This document shows positions 24,990-36,889 of a stretch of 64,000 nt of DNA, one piece after another. Every line of letters begins with the position of its first letter. Within the stretch, counting starts at the first letter, position 1. The DNA is from Rhyacophila brunnea (Eukaryota > Arthropoda > Insecta > Trichoptera > Rhyacophilidae), in assembly GCA_022495005.1 (NCBI GenBank), contig JAGYXB010001010.1, forward strand, positions 1,736,001 through 1,800,000, in the 5' to 3' direction. The position numbers and the translations under genes were made by a program. The notes beneath the pieces were generated by a model. That model was not told the DNA's origin and did not search any database. It saw only the letters and a list, made by a program, of their open reading frames with translations.

Positions 24990-25277
24990 CAGTGTTTCTC
25001 AACCGTTGGTCCGCAGAGGTTTTCTAGTGGGCCGCGAATATTTGGCATCCAAATATCAATGCTGAAAATTATGATAAAATCTTCAAAATCCATGCACCTG
25101 CAAGTGTTTTGTAGTAATGTACTTAATATTTCTCTCCAGAGATTGTTCACAAAAAATATTCTTACATTCAGAAATAAAATAGATGCGTTTTAAAAAAAGC
25201 TGGCTCTTTGGGAACACAAGCAAAACGTTTCTACTATTTTTAGTGGTCTTCAGGTGTAAAAATGTTGAAAAGCACTG
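24990..25277. mobile_element. hAT-like MITE with CAGTG termini
   Basis: The left end CAGTGTTTCTCAACCGTTGG is inverted at the right as CAGTGCTTTTCAACATTTTT (ending at 25,277). CAGTGnTTnTCAAC with a following GGTCCGC motif is a frequently seen terminus among animal hAT elements. The expected 8-bp duplication is not visible (flanks TCTAAAAT and GTTTATAT), so one flank may have changed. There is no open frame, hence non-autonomous. Confidence 0.65.
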
Positions 25278-25489
25278 GTTTATATTTTAGAATTAGTGGG
25301 AGGTTACTCTTTAAAAATATCGGTAGGCCATATCGCTTGTAAAATAAACCATCACTATATAAATCTCATCATTGAATGGTATGCAAGAGATATTAAAATA
25401 CTTAATGTGTCACCAAGAGTCCGCTGATTTGATAAGATTATCAAAGTTTAGTCGATGTTTTTGGCAATAAATGACATTATTTACTTACT

Positions 25490-25800
25490 TCACCTAGTAT
25501 TGAGGCATATGGCAAGTGCAAGTTCACGCCACTTCTCTCGGTCCATCACCAAATCTAGAGAATCCCACCATGCAAGACCTGCAGCGGGTAGATCGCTTTG
25601 TAGTACCGCTGCAGGGTGAAGGAGGGCCGGCCACGGCGACAAAACATCCAAAACACATGTCTCAGCCACGTCAAACGTCTATTCATTATTACTTCAATCA
25701 CTGAAGGCTGCCGTGACCGCTCACAAACTTCAGTGTTTGTAACGTGGTTGTACCAATGTATCCCAAAGATTTGGCGGAGATATTGATACTTAAAGCTCAA
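25490..25800 (-). pseudogene. Non-LTR retrotransposon C-terminal fragment (family H)
   Basis: The minus-strand reading is YLRQIFGIHWYNHVTNTEVC, then SRQPSVIEVIMNRRLTWLRH, then FWMFCRRGRPSFTLQRYYKA. The WYNHVTN-EV, RRLTWLxHV and GRP motifs are the standard C-terminal tail of a group of insect non-LTR reverse transcriptases, distinct from those at 11.9 and 19.2 kb. The frame drifts after the GRP motif. The catalytic reverse-transcriptase part is absent. It is a 5'-truncated remnant. Confidence 0.75.
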
Positions 25801-25809
25801 AAGCCGAGA

Positions 25810-26430
25810 TATTTGTAGCTAAGTAAGTTGCCACGTCTCAAACAAACTCGGAATAATGTAGACAAAAAAGGTCTTAATCCATTCGAAATGATAATGATGA
25901 AGAATATGGCACGATTAAATAACTAATAAAGCTTAGATATTAGACAAGTGTGTTATAATATTAAGAGCAAAAAACGGAATATTAGGATTTTTTTGTACTG
26001 TTTGTATCTCTCAGTATTTTCGGTTGGTCGTAATCGTTTTACGATGAATCTGCTTCTGGTTGGATATCTTTTCGCTTCACATAAAATTCTCGTTAATCGA
26101 AAGACTATCTACTATACTAGAACCAATTTCATCTTACCCGAGAGATTGCCGACGTTATGTTCGCTATCTTTTTCTGTGAGAAAAACCTCTGGAAAGTTTT
26201 CCCTGGGTGCTTTTTCTCCGTCTCAAAATTATTTGGCGGCAGCAAAAAAGTAAATGTGTTAATGATAAATCAAACTATAACTGAACAAAAACACTCACAA
26301 TCTGTTTTGGGAAACAATCTCTGGTCGAATGAATCAAAATTGAATGACGCGTTTGTGTTACGTACTCATTATTTTAATGCCACCAAAGTTTTTGAAAAAA
26401 ACTTTTTACAATAGATGGAGCCCAAATATA
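25810..26430. other. Unassigned DNA with overlapping short frames
   Basis: Two overlapping plus-strand frames (25,948-26,253 and 26,157-26,414) lie in a slightly less AT-rich patch. Neither shows a recognisable domain, and they share DNA in different frames, so at most one could be real. Confidence 0.4.
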
Positions 26431-26433
26431 ACA

Positions 26434-26847
26434 ACATACCTACATAATTCTGAAAACACTTGTGAGCAAATAATATAGCCAATAGAAAAAATCTTTTTTG
26501 AAAAAAGTAAGACACCCGGCAGTAATCGAACTTGTGTCTCTTGGGTATCGCGCCCTGTGAATTACCACTATGCTACGACTGCAATGTTTAATTGCGACAT
26601 ATTTTAACTATTGGCCTTTTTTAATACCTACTCATAAGCGTTCTCCAAATTGAGTTACGGTAGACGATGGGTTTTTGTATTCTAAATTAAAGTATTTATT
26701 ACTTTAATTACTAACTGACGTCACGGATAACTCCAATATTTTCTGTTCCAACTTACTTGAACTTGCTAATAATTTTAATTAACTATTATGCTATGTTCAA
26801 TAATTAGAATGGTACATTCTTAAAATATTGTGAATTATTCGTTGAAT
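26434..26847 (-). mobile_element. Fold-back element with tRNA-like module (family D), copy 2
   Basis: The left arm carries CATAATTCTGAAAACA and, further in, a tRNA-like module on the minus strand at about 26,508-26,583 (TAGTGGTAATTCACAGGG, then AAGTTCGATTACTGCCGGGT). The right end reads TTCAATAATTAGAATGG and finishes TTATTCGTTGAAT, the inverse of the left end of copy 1. The module lies in the left arm here and in the right arm at 14.4 kb. Confidence 0.6.
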
Positions 26848-26859
26848 AAAAAAATAGTT

Positions 26860-27871
26860 AACTAAATATAGGAATTTAAATCTGAAAAAAGGTGATATGC
26901 GCTACTGTTAGGTTTTCAACCAAATTATATCACATTTAGATAACCAAAACAGTAATTTCCATGAATTAATATTAGTATGGTTATGTCTTACTAGAAAAAA
27001 ATAACAGGTAACAGTGCCAACTGTCAATATTCTTGCCGATGCGGTCAATAATGCTATTTAGCTAAATATCAAAAGTAAAGAAATTAAGATTCGTAGGTAT
27101 GTATTTCGATATAGCCAGTGTATTTTCATGAGTGAATGTGTTGACAAGCATATGAGCATAATCCATATAGGTCATTTAGCGATAGAGTGCAGCGCGGATG
27201 AGAGGGATGCAACGTGGGTGTTATATTTATGTTATCAAGCAACAAAGACGCAAACTCTTTTGCATGCTGATTTACGTGTGTTAGAGAAATCTAGCTTATG
27301 CGTTACAGACAAAGTACAGATAAATAAAGACAAATATAATATTAAAATGTTATAATAAAACAACATGCAGTACTAATTTTAATATTGTTAACCGATGAAT
27401 AATGTAACACAAACTTTCCTGAAATAGTTTATTTAGAGCTAAATCCTTAAATATTTATTTAATATACCATACTTAATTATTGTTTATTGGTATACGCATA
27501 ATAATACGGAACCACAGAACAGATACTAAATAGAATACCGATAGGCTATATTCAATACGCCGCATCTTGATGCAGGGTTTTGAATGTGTGAGTGTCCTAC
27601 GAAAATTAAGAACGCATTATGCACGTGCAATAGTGTGTGTAATACACCAATATTAAATGAGCGTAAATGCATAAACCGAGAGCAGTTTTCAGTATTCGAC
27701 GTAAAACGTATTCTTGACACGTGTGTAAGTTTAACCCGGATTCATCCTTACTCGAGTCGGTTACCTGCTATCGCGTTACCCGTTATGTATATCAGTTCCC
27801 ATTATTTCTGAGTTCCCTGTACGGAACATATTTTTTTTCGTTCAAACACTATATAACATGCCATGGGACTC
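26860..27871. other. Unassigned DNA with two less AT-rich open frames
   Basis: Plus-strand frames at 27,128-27,355 and 27,584-27,811 (75 codons each) lie in a patch richer in CG dinucleotides than the surroundings. No domain is recognised in either. No splice-site pair or promoter is evident. Confidence 0.4.
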
Positions 27872-28281
27872 AATGTCAGCAGTGACGTCCCTAGATAAAA
27901 TGCCGCCCCTAGGCAGCGCCAATAATGCCGCCTCATTTTTTTATACATTATTTTTATAGTCCTTTCATGAGTCCAACTAAGAAATGTGTTGTATGGATAC
28001 ATTACTGTCAAAATATCAGTCTAATTATTTGCAAATCTGCACGTGTCATTTCTGGTTACCAAGGACGTCGAAGGGCAACGGAATTAAACTAGATATCGCA
28101 AACCCGACAAAACCAGTCAGCTGAATTTTTTTAATGGAAAGATATTTTCGTTATTACTAAGTTCATGTAGCTATTTCTATACATTCCAAATGATTTTCCT
28201 CAATCTGCCGCCCTTCGAGTAACTGCCGCCCCCAAGCGACGCTCAATCTGCCTACCCTCACGGGTCGTCACTGAATGTCAG
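27872..28281. mobile_element. hAT-like MITE with perfect 8-bp target duplication
   Basis: The element runs 27,880-28,273 and starts CAGTGACGTCCCTAG. The inverse of its right end reads CAGTGACGACCC. It is flanked on both sides by AATGTCAG (27,872-27,879 and 28,274-28,281), an exact 8-bp duplication as made by hAT transposases. Inside are GC-rich blocks near each end (TGCCGCCCCTAGGCAGCG on the left, CTGCCGCCC repeated on the right). No transposase frame is present. Confidence 0.88.
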
Positions 28282-28289
28282 CAGTATGT

Positions 28290-28400
28290 AGCTGAAGAGA
28301 AATAATCACAAAACACCCAGGCTTTGAGAAATTTACATACATGTATTAATTATTGTGATCTCAGCACGATCGAACCCGGAGCCCGCGGGTTCTGTTTATT
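28290..28400 (-). mobile_element. tRNA-like SINE head fragment
   Basis: On the minus strand GGGCTCCGGGTTCGATCG contains a B-box-like motif followed by a body-like stretch. Only the T-arm side of a tRNA is visible, and no A-box, so this is a partial SINE of a family different from G. Confidence 0.45.
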
Positions 28401-29180
28401 AAGTAATTGCAAAGATGTTTAAATATCTATTATTTATACAAATAATGAAATTATGCTTCAATTCGACAAATATTCCACGAATTATCTTAATAATACACTT
28501 TCATAAGCTTTCTTATTGTTATAATATGACTATCTACTACTAACTGTTTTATATTGATAATTTTAAACCTAACCATTGCACAAAAAAAGATAACATTTTT
28601 CGAAGTGAAATTTCTGAGAAAGTCAGTGTGAAATGATTAATACTCAAAGTGAAGTACCTAAATATAAATAGTTATTGGTTCATTCAATTTAAGAGAGAGT
28701 TATTATTATGACGTGTTACATTGTAAATTATGGCAGTCAGTTTTCTTTTTATATTTTCTTGTAAACAGTGTAGGTATCACAAATATTTTTTTTATGTTTA
28801 AGTTTTTATTACCTGACGTCATCACCATAAAATATACTCCACTGCAGGTCTCATTAATCATTCACGCAAACACGTCATAAAAAATGAAATTACGTTTTAT
28901 AATATGGCTCTATATTAATTTGATTCACCAGGTTTAAAGACCGCATAGAATAGGGAAATTCTAAACTATGATTTCAGTAGATACACATAGTATTATATTT
29001 AACAGAATATAGACTCAAACTATTGAAAATTTTAAGTTCATTATACATACATATACATATGAGTCAGTGTCAGTGATAACTCTAGCAACTATTTTCAAAT
29101 GAATCGTATTGAAATTAGGAAATTAATAATTTTATTTATTAATATAAAGGAAACAAATGACAATTATTCACATATTATGA

Positions 29181-29545
29181 GTTTAAATTCTAATAGATTT
29201 ATGTTTTGTATTATTCCATTTGAGTCGTTTTTTTACGACCCGGGTTTTGCCTTTCGGCATCTTCAGGCACTATCTGCACTCGCCAAAAGGCAAATAAAAA
29301 CTGACAACGAATACAATGAAATCTTACTTATATTATAACAAATTATTAATACAATAAAGTAGATAGAGACTTTATCACCTTCCTCTTAAGTCAAGGATCA
29401 CAGAGTTTGTCAGTATGTGCTTACCTTTTGGTGAGTGTACACAGCGCCTGAAGATGCCGAAAGGCGAAGCCCGGGTTGCAAAAAACGACTCAAATGGAAT
29501 AGTACAAAACATAAATCCATTAGAATTTCAATTCAAATTCCATTA
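29181..29545. mobile_element. Fold-back family F, inverted pair with hammerhead-like cores
   Basis: The left arm (29,181-29,290) and right arm (29,425-29,545) are inverted copies separated by about 130 bp of unrelated DNA. Read 5' to 3', each arm contains CCTGAAGATGCCGAAAGGC, followed by GAAGC (right) or AAAAC (left), then CCCGGGT and ACGACTCAAATGGAATAGTA. CTGAAGA, a GCC-GAAA-GGC hairpin and GAAAC-type sequence occur in the order of a hammerhead ribozyme core. No protein frame belongs to it. The arms differ at several sites, so the insertion is not recent. Confidence 0.75.
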
Positions 29546-29549
29546 AGTC

Positions 29550-31229
29550 GCTGGTCGATAGTATTAATATTATGAGTATATTGTAGCTAATAATAAAAGT
29601 GTAAGACTGATATTTGACACAAGTATTATTAGATTACACAGATAATTTTAATGTGCATTAATATATTTAAGTCAAAAAAATATTGTACGCTACTGTGTTG
29701 TTATTCGTTTAAAATATATAGGTATTTTGAATAGTGTGAAAATGTGACGTATTGAAACATCTCAATCAATAGAACATGTACAATGTCATAAAATCTATTT
29801 AATTTTGTAGAAAAAATATATTTTTAAAACGCAATAGACTTATTTGATTGTGTGTCTTATAAATTATATTATTATCCGGAATATGTGAAGTGACAATGTA
29901 ATACAATAATCAAAAGTGATATTTACCCGTGAAATATGTACGTTCTTCAAAACTTCTTAGCATGATAATAATAATATACGATGTAGTAGTTCATATGATA
30001 GTCCATAACTACAGAATCTTATGATACTTTTTGGTGTCTTGAAATGTAATATAATAAGTCAACCTCAATCAGAGTCATAATATTAAGCGATCAGAATCCT
30101 CAAAATTTTCCCAAGAAATCCTTCGACACAATTAACATTTTCATTTACTACCATCACAAAGGCCTAATGAATACCCACGCACAACAGTGTTGCGTATAAA
30201 ATATTTGACCTCTTGGCCATCAAAACGAAGGGAGGGAGGCTATGGTGGGATTATTAGTTCCATTTGGGCGTGGTAAATTGACACGATGACGTGGGTCATG
30301 GCACTGTTGATCGCTATTATTTGTTGCCGTCTTGGATTATCTTACGTTTAGTTTCATTAGACTTAAATAATAGTAGAAAATTGAGCATAATGGTAGGTAG
30401 TGAAATGATAGCGAATATCTTTTATCTATCTATAGGTCTTATAGCTTAAATTTGACTTAGTAGATAATTATTGGTTTTTATTGAAATCATCAGAATTATT
30501 TTAGTATTTTCCATTATTATTTATTAGTAGAATAATGAATACGTAATTTTTGTCTGTATTATTTTTATATTTATTTTATAAGACCGGTTTTGTCTTTAAG
30601 TGATATTTAATTAAAGATTTCTTTAGAATGCAATCGGATATAGTAGAAGAAATAATACCTATCTATACAATTATTATCAAAATTAGGTGCCTGTTTATTT
30701 CATTATATAAAAATATGAGGTGCCCTGTACTGATCTGTATGAGAGCAAATATGGCATGGTGTGATATGTAGTATAGGGCAGTGAAAAATATAACTAGTTA
30801 GTAACTTAAAAATTGATCATGATACCAATATATGTACTACTTTCATTTTTATCTGTGACAAATCTGTCATTAAATATTTAGTATAGATAATAATGTTTCA
30901 AGATTGGAATTGATATCAGGCGTGACAAATATTATTAGAACTAAAAATACCCCTACAATTGTAATGTGCTTAAGGGGACGTTCTACAGAATTGGCCTTGA
31001 GATTTGAAAATATGATTTTTTTACATCTTGTCCATAATATCTGATCTACTAGTTAATATAAAAAGGTCGCGTCAAAGTTGTTTGTGTCAATAAACTTGCT
31101 ATACAACTCGATCGACTCATTTTTCATATTTATTTCATCAGGGCTGTCATCGAAGACATAAATCATAAATATTTAGAATTTAAATTTTTTATTTATAATA
31201 TATTATATTATTTAAGTTTTGTGCATCTA
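29550..31229. other. AT-rich DNA, no feature recognised
   Basis: Nothing firm. Near 31,053-31,105 a TATAAAAAGG stretch is followed by CAATAAACTTGC, again LTR-core-like but without visible boundaries. Confidence 0.5.
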
Positions 31230-31360
31230 ATGCCGGGTCCACACTGGCAACAAGTTGCTGGCAACCTCGCTAGATTTAACGATAATTATCGTAAAATTTC
31301 TTAAGCAATTATGGTAAGTATCGTACAATTTAATGAGGTTGCCAGTGTGGAAATGGCTTA
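31230..31360. mobile_element. Short MITE with CCACACTGGCAAC inverted repeats
   Basis: A 13-bp perfect inverted repeat, CCACACTGGCAAC at 31,239-31,251 and GTTGCCAGTGTGG at 31,338-31,350, lies within longer imperfect ends (AATGCCGGGT on the left against TAAGCCATTT inverted on the right). The interior includes ACGATAATTATCGT, a 14-bp palindrome. At about 130 bp it is a deletion-derivative. The superfamily is not assigned. Confidence 0.6.
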
Positions 31361-34300
31361 ATATCCACTGTGGTTCACGTAGTGGCATGGACCTGGGGTT
31401 AACTAATTCAGGAAGTCAACACCCATGATAGAATTTTTTCCAGTTTTGGTTGCATTATATTCCAAAACTCTTCTGTAAAAATCGTTTCCGATTTTATAAA
31501 TGGAAATTTCTCGGTGTACATAGTAAACAAACCAACCAATAAAAAAAGACAAGAAGGAACATACTGAATCATTGCAGTAAAATCTGGCAATCAAATTCGT
31601 CATTTTGAAAAGCGACGATTTTGCGTAAACAAATATCACGTGGTCTGTACGTGTGCGGCAAACTTCGAATGTGTTTGTAATTTTGTGTATTTTATGTTTG
31701 TGTATCACGCATTGTCGGCCATATTTGCCGGCCTTTCTGATTGCCGTGATTTGTACACATCTTCCTTCCTGTCTTTTTTTATTCGTAGAAACAAACAGTA
31801 TTTTTTATTAGTTATATGAAGTTGGCCTTGAATCTGTAATAAAATAATACACAAGTAAAAGATTTTGAAATAGAAAAAAACACATTTCCAAGCTTTCAGC
31901 CGTGCTCACTCATGAATGTCATTCGTCATTTAGATAAGTTTATACACATTTTGATGTTATTTTGCAAAGTGAGAATGTAATGTTTTCAAATAATTGATAT
32001 GGATTAATTATACCATCGTATTATTTTCTCGAAATCATAAACATACTATAATAGTATTTGAGTATCAACCTATGTTCAATTTGAATTGGGTTATAATAAT
32101 AATATACCCGTATATATATCAATAGTATTTTTGCTACAAAATCCACCCAAGTTATTAGTACGTACTTGCACAGGTTTGATTAAAAACTATGATGAAATTA
32201 ACATTTAAAAATATGAATTCATAATATTATTTTGACAGCCCTGTTTTCTGATCGGCATACAACCTGCAAGTGTTTATAAAATAATAATAATGTTCAGCGG
32301 CAGACAATATCAACAATAATAATAATCTTTCTTGAAATAAAATCTCCGATGATAAGTGATTTTTGCGAAAAGATCGATTTAAATTAACGTACTTACGACG
32401 CCGAAGTCCTTTTTATACTAAATTATATTTGAATGTCGACCTCTTCAGCCCCCCCTTAATACAATATGATTAAATATACATGATTTATAATATAGCATTA
32501 TTCATTCAAAATAAATAGCTTGGAAAAGCCTCAGAAATACAATATTATCAAATTAAAAATACTTTTTATATTGTTTTCAATAAATATAATTTTAAGGTTT
32601 CAACGTATTCTGAATTAGCCAAATATTGCAATATTTGGTAAGCAAGGTAATATTTGTGGTAAAAACCATATATTATGTAAAATACTTGGTAAAGATCTTT
32701 GGTGTTTTATTTTTTGGTATTATTTCAATATGGCGCACAAAATAATATAATGGTGGCCATGTTATTATTTCAATAGTTTTCCGTTTTATAATAATTGACA
32801 TTCATGGTTCATCATTTTACAATTATTTTGTAATTTGGGTTCAAATTTATTTATTTAAGCTAGACCAACATTACAAATTTAAATTATTTACAACATGCCA
32901 AGAAAAACAATGAAAATAAGTATATAATATTATCAAAAAGATTTAAATAAAACTATATGGACGATGTTAAGAATTTATGAAACCTACAGTCCGATCAAGC
33001 AATTTTGTTTAATACAACTATTAATTGTCCTCACAATTAACATTGCCAGTACAAGCTACATTTTACATAATAGAAAAACAACGACTATAAGTACTGTCTT
33101 TATAATAGTGTTATAACCGCAATAAGTATCAACTAAAAACGATAAATAAATTCAATTTAACATTAAAAATATCATCATTTTGAAATAAAATAGGACGAAT
33201 AGGCCAACTCAATTAATAAATAATGTCAAAAAACTGAAAAAAATATTATTCGTATTCAATATTATTTTTTTTGAAAACACTACACCTTGGGAAAAATTCC
33301 ATAGAAAATGGGGTGTTGAAATCTCCGTATGAAAATTTATAAGTCAAGAAATTTGTTTTATTTTTAATATCGTAGGTAATAGATGCTTTAAGCGTATTTT
33401 GCAATGACGTAAAAAGCTAAGAGGTGATATAATATTATGTTCATTGCCTTTACAACTTCATAATATAATATTATATTGATTGCATATCTATCTCAATATT
33501 GGCATACTCTGACAATTAATATCACACGGCTGAAGGCTTTCATTGTAAAGCCTTATTAGTCCTAAGTAATACCAATCTACATCAAATTAACGTTGTTTTT
33601 GAATTTAATAAAATTGGTATATATTGCTGTCTACAATGCTCTACGAACTCTCTCTCTACTGATGTCAATGCTATATGGCTATCTTTTTCCGGTAAGACCT
33701 CACAGTGAACAATTTTAATGCGCAATATAATGCTATGTATAATTTACATGTATCCTAACCCCTAAGTATATACATAATAGGTTTCATTTATTGAAAAAAT
33801 ACTGGTTTGGGAGGCAGTTAAGATTCACATCGGATTATCAATGATGACGATAATTTAAAAATATATATTTATTATGTTTATTGCATATTTTGGATATTTA
33901 AAATTATCTGACTGCAGTGGTTTTAAATTTGACAAACATCGAGTTCAAAAAAAGTTGAATTTCAAGTTTTATTTTCCGTAAGTTGTTTTTGATCTCTTCG
34001 ACTTTAGTATGGGCGTGATCCATACATTGTAATTTAAATTAAGCTTCATATTCATGAATAATAACGGAAAACTACGTAATAATAATATTAACACTATGTT
34101 AGATAATATCAAATTTCGATTTATTACAATCATTAATGATGATTAGTTCCAAGCAGTCGTATTTTTTGATTATCTCGGTTCATGTAGGTACATAATAATT
34201 AATATAATTATAATAAAACCAAGTTTTTTTTAAATGTTTCATTACCACTCTTTGGTGATTGGCCAAAGTATGTACTTACATAAAATTGAATTAGAATTTT

Positions 34301-34688
34301 GCTTTTTGCTTAAACAGTCTACCATATAATCGAATGGATTTTGTTTAAGGTACTTAAATGACGTAATAGTGACAGAATACACATAATAATTATGCATTAT
34401 AATTTCATTTACTAATACTTTTGTTATTGTTATTAATATTTGAATTGTGAAAGACATAGCTTATAATAAGTATCTTTAGAATCATCTTCAAATGTGTTAA
34501 TCTTGCCGATTTTTTGAATAATAAAATGCCTAATTCTTGTCAAAGTTGGGATCACAGAGATTATCAATAATTTTTTTATCGTGAATATTTTACAAAAATT
34601 ATCTCGTAATAAATTATACTTATGGTTTTATAAATGCGTTTAAAAATTAATAAATGTAAAAAATCTTAACACCACTGCACAGTTATCT
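31361..34688. other. AT-rich DNA, no supported gene
   Basis: A minus-strand frame of 101 codons (31,403-31,708) overlaps another at 31,408-31,590. Neither resembles a known family, though the first has a hydrophobic segment (VCSFLSFFIGWFVYYV). At 32,619-32,638 there is a perfect 20-bp palindrome (see findings). Confidence 0.45.
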
Positions 34689-34921
34689 ACCGAAATATGA
34701 CTATATTCTAAAACATTAGAGCGAGAGGTTTAAAAGAATACTATTTTATGTAATAAAAATACTTTATGCAGTCACCAAATGTTTAAAATAACTATAAAGG
34801 ATAATAAGGCTTCAAAATTATATAAATAGATTATCTACAACATTTAAGGAGTGTCCAGGATCATGGTTTGAAAATACAATAAAAACTCAATTTTGACCTT
34901 CGACGAGCATGTCCCCCCTTA
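34689..34921 (+). repeat. Dispersed repeat family I, copy 1
   Basis: Matches the reverse strand of 63,644-63,848 over about 205 aligned bases: GAAATATGACTATATTCTAA, ATTAGAGCGAGAGGTTTAAA, GGATAATAAGGCTTCAAAA, GTCCAGGATCAT and GAGCATGTCCCCC. This copy has about 27 extra bases after CTTCAAAATTA. The type is unknown. Confidence 0.65.
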
Positions 34922-34929
34922 TTTGATTC

Positions 34930-36054
34930 AATAAGTATTTTCGATAATAACAAAGAGATTTTCAGAATAAATAATGGTCTCTAAAAACATCGATCTTTAT
35001 AAAAAATAAAAATGTGTGTAATTTAAAACTGAAATCATCCAAGAAGACTGAAGCGCGGTAGAGATTTTAGTGGACCTAATAGTCAGATTGATATTTTTTA
35101 ATGATTATTGATTGAATAAAAAAAAAGTTTTATAAAACTAGATGATAAACTATTTTGCTGACTCAAGATCGATTATCATCAATGACATTCAAATTTACCA
35201 CTACGTCTAAATTAGACAACAATACAATGTATATTGTTAGAGGTTTTTAAAAAGATTTTTCACAGAACCAAACTGTGATGATGCTCATTCGGCCACCAAA
35301 ATAATATCTTCAAAACTGATCATTCCCATTGCGCCTAAAACTTAGTATTCAAAAATGTGTGCTACTAGTGTTCGCGTAACAGAAACTACTTGATTTGAGT
35401 TACCTCATCTCAATCCGCCATGTATAATATACAGCAGCGGTTTATGCACGGCCGCCTTCCATGATGCTATAAACGTGTCAGAATGAAAAGATTTTAGTGC
35501 CATACTTCATTGTCCCGAAGCGATGCTGCACAGGTCTGATGTAGCAATTATGTACTTTAGTGCTTAAAGAAGGAGACTATATTAATTTAATACTTTGGAC
35601 GCGGAAGACGCACCTGGCGCGTAATGACCAGGCGGCCGATCGATGTAATTAACGTGCATTTTAAAGGTGCTAATTAAAAAATCAGTATCTACTCAGCAGC
35701 GAATGCATTAAGGGAAAGCACTCTTTCCGTATTTAGAACACAAACATACTACATCCTATAACAGATAAGGCACAAGAAAAAAATAAGATAAAGAAGAAGA
35801 AATCCAAAAACTAATAGTAGCACATCGCAACATGGTAAGGTTAGGCATAACTTTGAAAGACCACAAAAGAAACCAATGTGTAAGAGACAGACTAGCGTAT
35901 CTACTCGTGACGGTGGTTGCCAAGCTGAGTTTAATGGGCTAAACACGACGTAGCTCAGCGAGTAGACGAATACAGTAAAGTTATATAATGGTACCAATGG
36001 ACACTAAACGACCACATGGCCACTCTAAAATCTTTGACGAACTCGTTATTTTTT
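34930..36054. other. Unassigned DNA
   Basis: A somewhat GC-richer spot at 35,600-35,650 (CACCTGGCGCGTAATGACC) and a minus-strand frame at 35,749-35,997 with hydrophobic, low-complexity sequence. Nothing recognised. Confidence 0.45.
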
Positions 36055-36783
36055 TCCCGACCATGTCCGATCCTAATAAGATCATATGGGCCTCCACAGC
36101 ATGGAGGTTTGTATTAACAGATTTTTTTTTTGAGAAATGGATGTCAGCCACTTGCTCAACCTATTAGGTCCATACTCTGACTCATATACAAATTTAAAAA
36201 CAATATGTGAGGCGTCTAATTCCAAAAAGCAATAAGTCCACATTTGGTCAAAATCGAGAAAAAAATACGTACGTATTCTTTGTATAATTTTACACAATAT
36301 GTATTGATCTATAAATTCCAAAACGCGATATAACCCTACGAAAAAAAATATTTTAAGTATCGAGTCCGTGTTTCATATTATTTAAAGAATGGTTGATTTC
36401 GCGCGTGTTTAAGTTAACCAATAAGGGAACGTTCAAGTGCCACGGAAATATGTGCCTTATACGGAGTAAATTAAAAAGTGAAGTACAAATAGCGCTACGT
36501 CCAATTTTATTTTGCCCATATTTATTACATTTAAGAGTTTATCAGCTGAAACAAATTGCCATTTGGTTCTAATTTCGACATAGAATACAACGGAAAAAAT
36601 AATCTCACGTTAAAACAAATAATTGTCGCTTGAAACATAAAAACGTTGTTTCCCGAAAATATTGAATTGTGGACTCGTCGCTTTTTGTAATTAGACGCCT
36701 CATGTGTACTTGCCAGACCAAGGATTCGGACCTGGGACCCACGACGCTATATTCCGACGGTTAAGCCACGCGGCCATCGTGGG
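36055..36783 (-). mobile_element. tRNA-derived SINE (family G), copy 2, split by a nested MITE
   Basis: The right part (36,702-36,783) holds the tRNA-like head: GATGGCCGCGTGGCTTAACC, then GGGTCCCAGGTCCGAATCC with one B-box change. The left part (36,055-36,208) holds the body, with TATGGACCTAATAGGTTGAG and AGGATCGGACATGGTCGGG. The two halves join seamlessly when the element at 36,209-36,701 is removed, as comparison with the uninterrupted copy at 22.1-22.3 kb shows. Confidence 0.8.
36209..36701. mobile_element. 493-bp MITE nested in a SINE, GAGGCGTC termini
   Basis: The left terminus GAGGCGTCTAATTCCAAAAA is inverted at the right as GAGGCGTCTAATTACAAAAA, with similarity continuing through AGTCCACA for about 35 bp. 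Because the host SINE is known, the target duplication can be read directly: ATGT (36,205-36,208 and 36,702-36,705), or ATGTG if the first G is counted as target. A 4-5 bp duplication argues against hAT (8) and Tc1/mariner (TA). A diverged partial copy lies at 11.1-11.27 kb. No transposase frame; superfamily not assigned. Confidence 0.8.
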
Positions 36784-36799
36784 AGTAATCGTTAAATAC

Positions 36800-36882
36800 C
36801 AGGGAATAACTACGTAGCAACGAGAGATGAAGGAATCAAGAGGGGCATTCATCCAGCATTGTATTGACCCAGGCTGATGATA
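36800..36882 (+). pseudogene. Non-LTR retrotransposon 3' tip (family E)
   Basis: A last scrap of the family seen at 19.2 and 59.6 kb: MKESRGAFIQHCIDPG followed by a TGA stop and TGATGAT tail. Only about 25 codons remain. It abuts the head of the SINE at 36.78 kb. Confidence 0.65.
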
Positions 36883-36889
36883 TTTAGGT

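Noticed and set aside
26508..26583. Possible functional tRNA gene on the minus strand
   Set aside because: A- and B-box-like motifs are present, but the acceptor stem does not pair and the block belongs to a repeated family. It is a tRNA-derived module.
31050..31110. TATA box plus AATAAA pair as an LTR
   Set aside because: No TG/CA boundaries, no duplication and no second copy in the window; such pairs are expected by chance in AT-rich DNA.
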